6,332 nucleotides of DNA. Origin: Nitrospirota bacterium. GTDB taxonomy: Bacteria; Nitrospirota; Thermodesulfovibrionia; UBA6902; BMS3Bbin08. Numbering within the stretch: the stretch's first letter is position 1; each line of letters opens with the position of its first letter. The stretch is taken from contig JACQXH010000074.1 of NCBI GenBank assembly GCA_016208845.1, positions 1-6,332 of the forward strand, read 5' to 3'. The notes under the pieces were generated by a model. It was not told where the DNA came from. It saw only the letters and a list, made by a program, of their open reading frames with translations, and did not search any database. Shown here in pieces: positions 5,186 to 6,332 of this stretch. A program made the translations under genes and the position numbers.

Positions 5186-6243
5186 AAATCCTCTTTATTT
5201 CCGGGCGTGAACCAAGCTATGTGAGAAATGCGATGATATTGAAGGGTTTAAAAAGACAAGGGGTGGAAATTCTCGACTGTACTGACTCATCGGCTTCCTA
5301 TCTTACCAGATATATTACAAGCTTAAGGAAATATATCCTTGCAAGAAACAATAAGTTTGACTTCGTTTTTATAGGATTTTTTGGTCAGCCGCTCGTGCCG
5401 ATCATCGGAAAGCTCACCAGTAAACCCATAATTTTTGATGCCTTTCTATCGGCGTATGACACATTGTGCTTTGATAGGAAAAAATTTAAACCAACCTCTC
5501 CGACAGGAAGATTTTTCTATTGGCTTGATAAGTATTCGTGCGAGAGTTCGGACAGGATTTTATTAGACACGAACGCTCACATAGACTATTTTATTGACAC
5601 CTTCGGCCTGAAGAGGGATAAATTCCAAAGAATCTTTGTTGGTGCTGATGATTCTATATTTTATCCCCGAGATGTGAAAAAGGAGGATCACCGGTTCAGG
5701 GTTTTCTATTATGCCACCTACCTCCCCCTCCATGGAATGGAATATATAATTCAGGCAGCCAAGAATTTGGAGCAGACTGAGAAGATTGAATTCAAGATTG
5801 TCGGTAAAGGGCCACAACATATAAAAATCCGTGATCTTGCCCGACGAATGGGGATTAAGAATATAACATTTATCGATTGGATTCCTTACGAAAATCTGCC
5901 GTTGGAAATTGGGCAGGCGGATGTATGTCTTGGGGGGCACTTTTCGGATATAGAGAAGGCAAAGAGAGTCATCGCAGGAAAGACGTATCAATTTATTGCC
6001 ATGAAAAAACCGGTAATAGTGGGGGACTGCCCGGGAAACCGGGAACTATTTACGCATAAAGGAAATGCTCTCTTGGTCAAAATGGCTGATGCGGACTCCT
6101 TGGCCAACGCAGTTCTGGAACTGCGAGAAAATGAATCTTTAAGGGAGCAAATCGCTGAAGCAGGATATAAAACATTTGTGGAGAGGTGTAACATCGATGC
6201 AATTGGAAGAGAGCTTGAGAGGATAATTGGGGGATTAAACTAG
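5182..6243 (+). CDS. GT4 family glycosyltransferase (GT-B fold)
   Basis: This 353-residue protein has the two-domain GT-B layout. The N-terminal half starts M-K-I-L-F-I-S-G-R-E-P, as in GT4 acceptor-binding domains. The donor domain begins near F-Y-Y-A-T-Y-L-P-L-H-G-M-E-Y-I (around 177-191), a variant of the usual G-x-x-x-P-x-K-G loop, and has K-I-V-G-K-G-P (205-211), I-T-F-I-D-W-I-P, A-G-K-T-Y-Q-F-I-A-M-K-K-P-V-I (265-279) and G-N-R-E-L-F (285-290), where E288 sits at the donor-sugar binding position. Length and domain order are normal, so the enzyme appears functional. It likely transfers a sugar from an NDP donor during glycan assembly in the cytoplasm; donor and acceptor are unknown. The start follows debris and lacks a clear ribosome binding site. 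The TAG stop at 6241 overlaps the TA that borders the downstream IS630-type end, so a few native C-terminal residues may have been lost or replaced. Confidence 0.85.
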   Translation: MKILFISGREPSYVRNAMILKGLKRQGVEILDCTDSSASYLTRYITSLRKYILARNNKFDFVFIGFFGQPLVPIIGKLTSKPIIFDAFLSAYDTLCFDRKKFKPTSPTGRFFYWLDKYSCESSDRILLDTNAHIDYFIDTFGLKRDKFQRIFVGADDSIFYPRDVKKEDHRFRVFYYATYLPLHGMEYIIQAAKNLEQTEKIEFKIVGKGPQHIKIRDLARRMGIKNITFIDWIPYENLPLEIGQADVCLGGHFSDIEKAKRVIAGKTYQFIAMKKPVIVGDCPGNRELFTHKGNALLVKMADADSLANAVLELRENESLREQIAEAGYKTFVERCNIDAIGRELERIIGGLN

Positions 6244-6332
6244 TGTCATGTCGCTCAACCAATGTCGGATAAAGACGCTTGAGTTTCACTCGTGCGTCCT
6301 TCGTCGTAAAGCGCCAGTTGACCTTCGCCCGG
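6241..6332 (-). mobile_element. End of an IS630-family insertion sequence (runs off the right edge)
   Basis: From 6241 the sequence changes to 49 G+C of 92 bases and encodes, on the minus strand, the C-terminus of an IS630-type transposase. The TA at 6241-6242 fits the TA target-site duplication of this family, so the element's terminal repeat would start at 6243 (GTGTCATGTCGCTCAACC). The other end lies outside the window, so the duplication and the inverted repeat cannot be confirmed here. Confidence 0.65.
6242..6332 (-). CDS. IS630-family transposase, C-terminal end (partial)
   Basis: Read on the minus strand from 6331, the frame gives R-A-K-V-N-W-R-F-T-T-K-D-A-R-V-K-L-K-R-L-Y-P and continues to H-D-T at the element edge. 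W-R-F-T-T-x-D-A-R-x-K-L-x-R-L-Y-P is the characteristic C-terminal tail of IS630-family DDE transposases; the catalytic D-D-E residues lie upstream, beyond the window. There is no stop codon within the element in this frame: it crosses the TA border and runs 54 codons antisense into the glycosyltransferase gene, ending at TGA 6079-6077. Either the real protein is extended in this copy, or the element normally relies on flanking DNA for its stop. The transposase points toward the polysaccharide genes. Confidence 0.7.

Noticed and set aside
5563..5991. 142-codon open frame on the minus strand
   Set aside because: It lies fully antisense to the well-supported GT4 gene, has no recognisable motif and no good ribosome binding site.
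1..6332. CRISPR array, tRNA, rRNA or riboswitch
   Set aside because: No regularly spaced direct repeats, cloverleaf-like sequence or long non-coding leader was seen; nearly all of the window is coding or gene debris.

Overview
The window reads as part of a surface-polysaccharide or glycoconjugate assembly locus of a Gram-negative-type bacterium. Almost all genes lie on the + strand and are tightly packed (ATGA overlaps, gaps of 4 to 14 bases). The mix of glycosyltransferases, a zinc-ribbon SAM methyltransferase, two cobalamin-binding radical SAM genes and IS91/IS630-type remnants resembles accessory glycan islands of Desulfobacterota (former Deltaproteobacteria). That placement is an inference from gene content, not a proven taxonomy.

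Layout, left to right: (1) up to 713, the C-terminal end of a large membrane protein whose frame is still open at the left edge, probably a GT-C type glycosyltransferase with a C-terminal soluble domain. (2) 714-795, an 82-base gap with no convincing signal beyond the next ribosome binding site. (3) 796-1698, an intact SAM-dependent methyltransferase. (4) 1695-3025, a B12-binding radical SAM gene split into two frames, with part of the interdomain linker apparently missing. (5) 3033-3770, an intact GT2 glycosyltransferase of the dolichyl-phosphate-mannose-synthase type. (6) 3775-4936, a second B12-binding radical SAM gene, also split in two frames and missing most of its B12-binding domain. 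(7) 4951-5185, debris: the first dozen codons of a UDP-GlcNAc 2-epimerase (WecB-like) gene, then the first ~20 codons of an apparent IS91-type transposase. (8) 5182-6243, a GT4 glycosyltransferase whose TAG stop codon coincides with (9) the end of an IS630-family element at 6241-6332, which carries the C-terminus of its transposase on the minus strand and runs off the right edge.

If intact, the genes would act together on a cytoplasmic, lipid-linked sugar: GT2 and GT4 enzymes adding sugars, WecB supplying UDP-ManNAc, the methyltransferase decorating a sugar, and the radical SAM enzymes making unusual C-methyl or other radical modifications. The most striking feature is that four consecutive units (radical SAM 1, radical SAM 2, wecB, IS91 transposase) each show a recognisable N-terminus joined abruptly and usually out of frame to something downstream, while the genes between them look whole. 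This is either a locus decaying by repeated internal deletions or a set of assembly collapses. Raw reads would decide between these.
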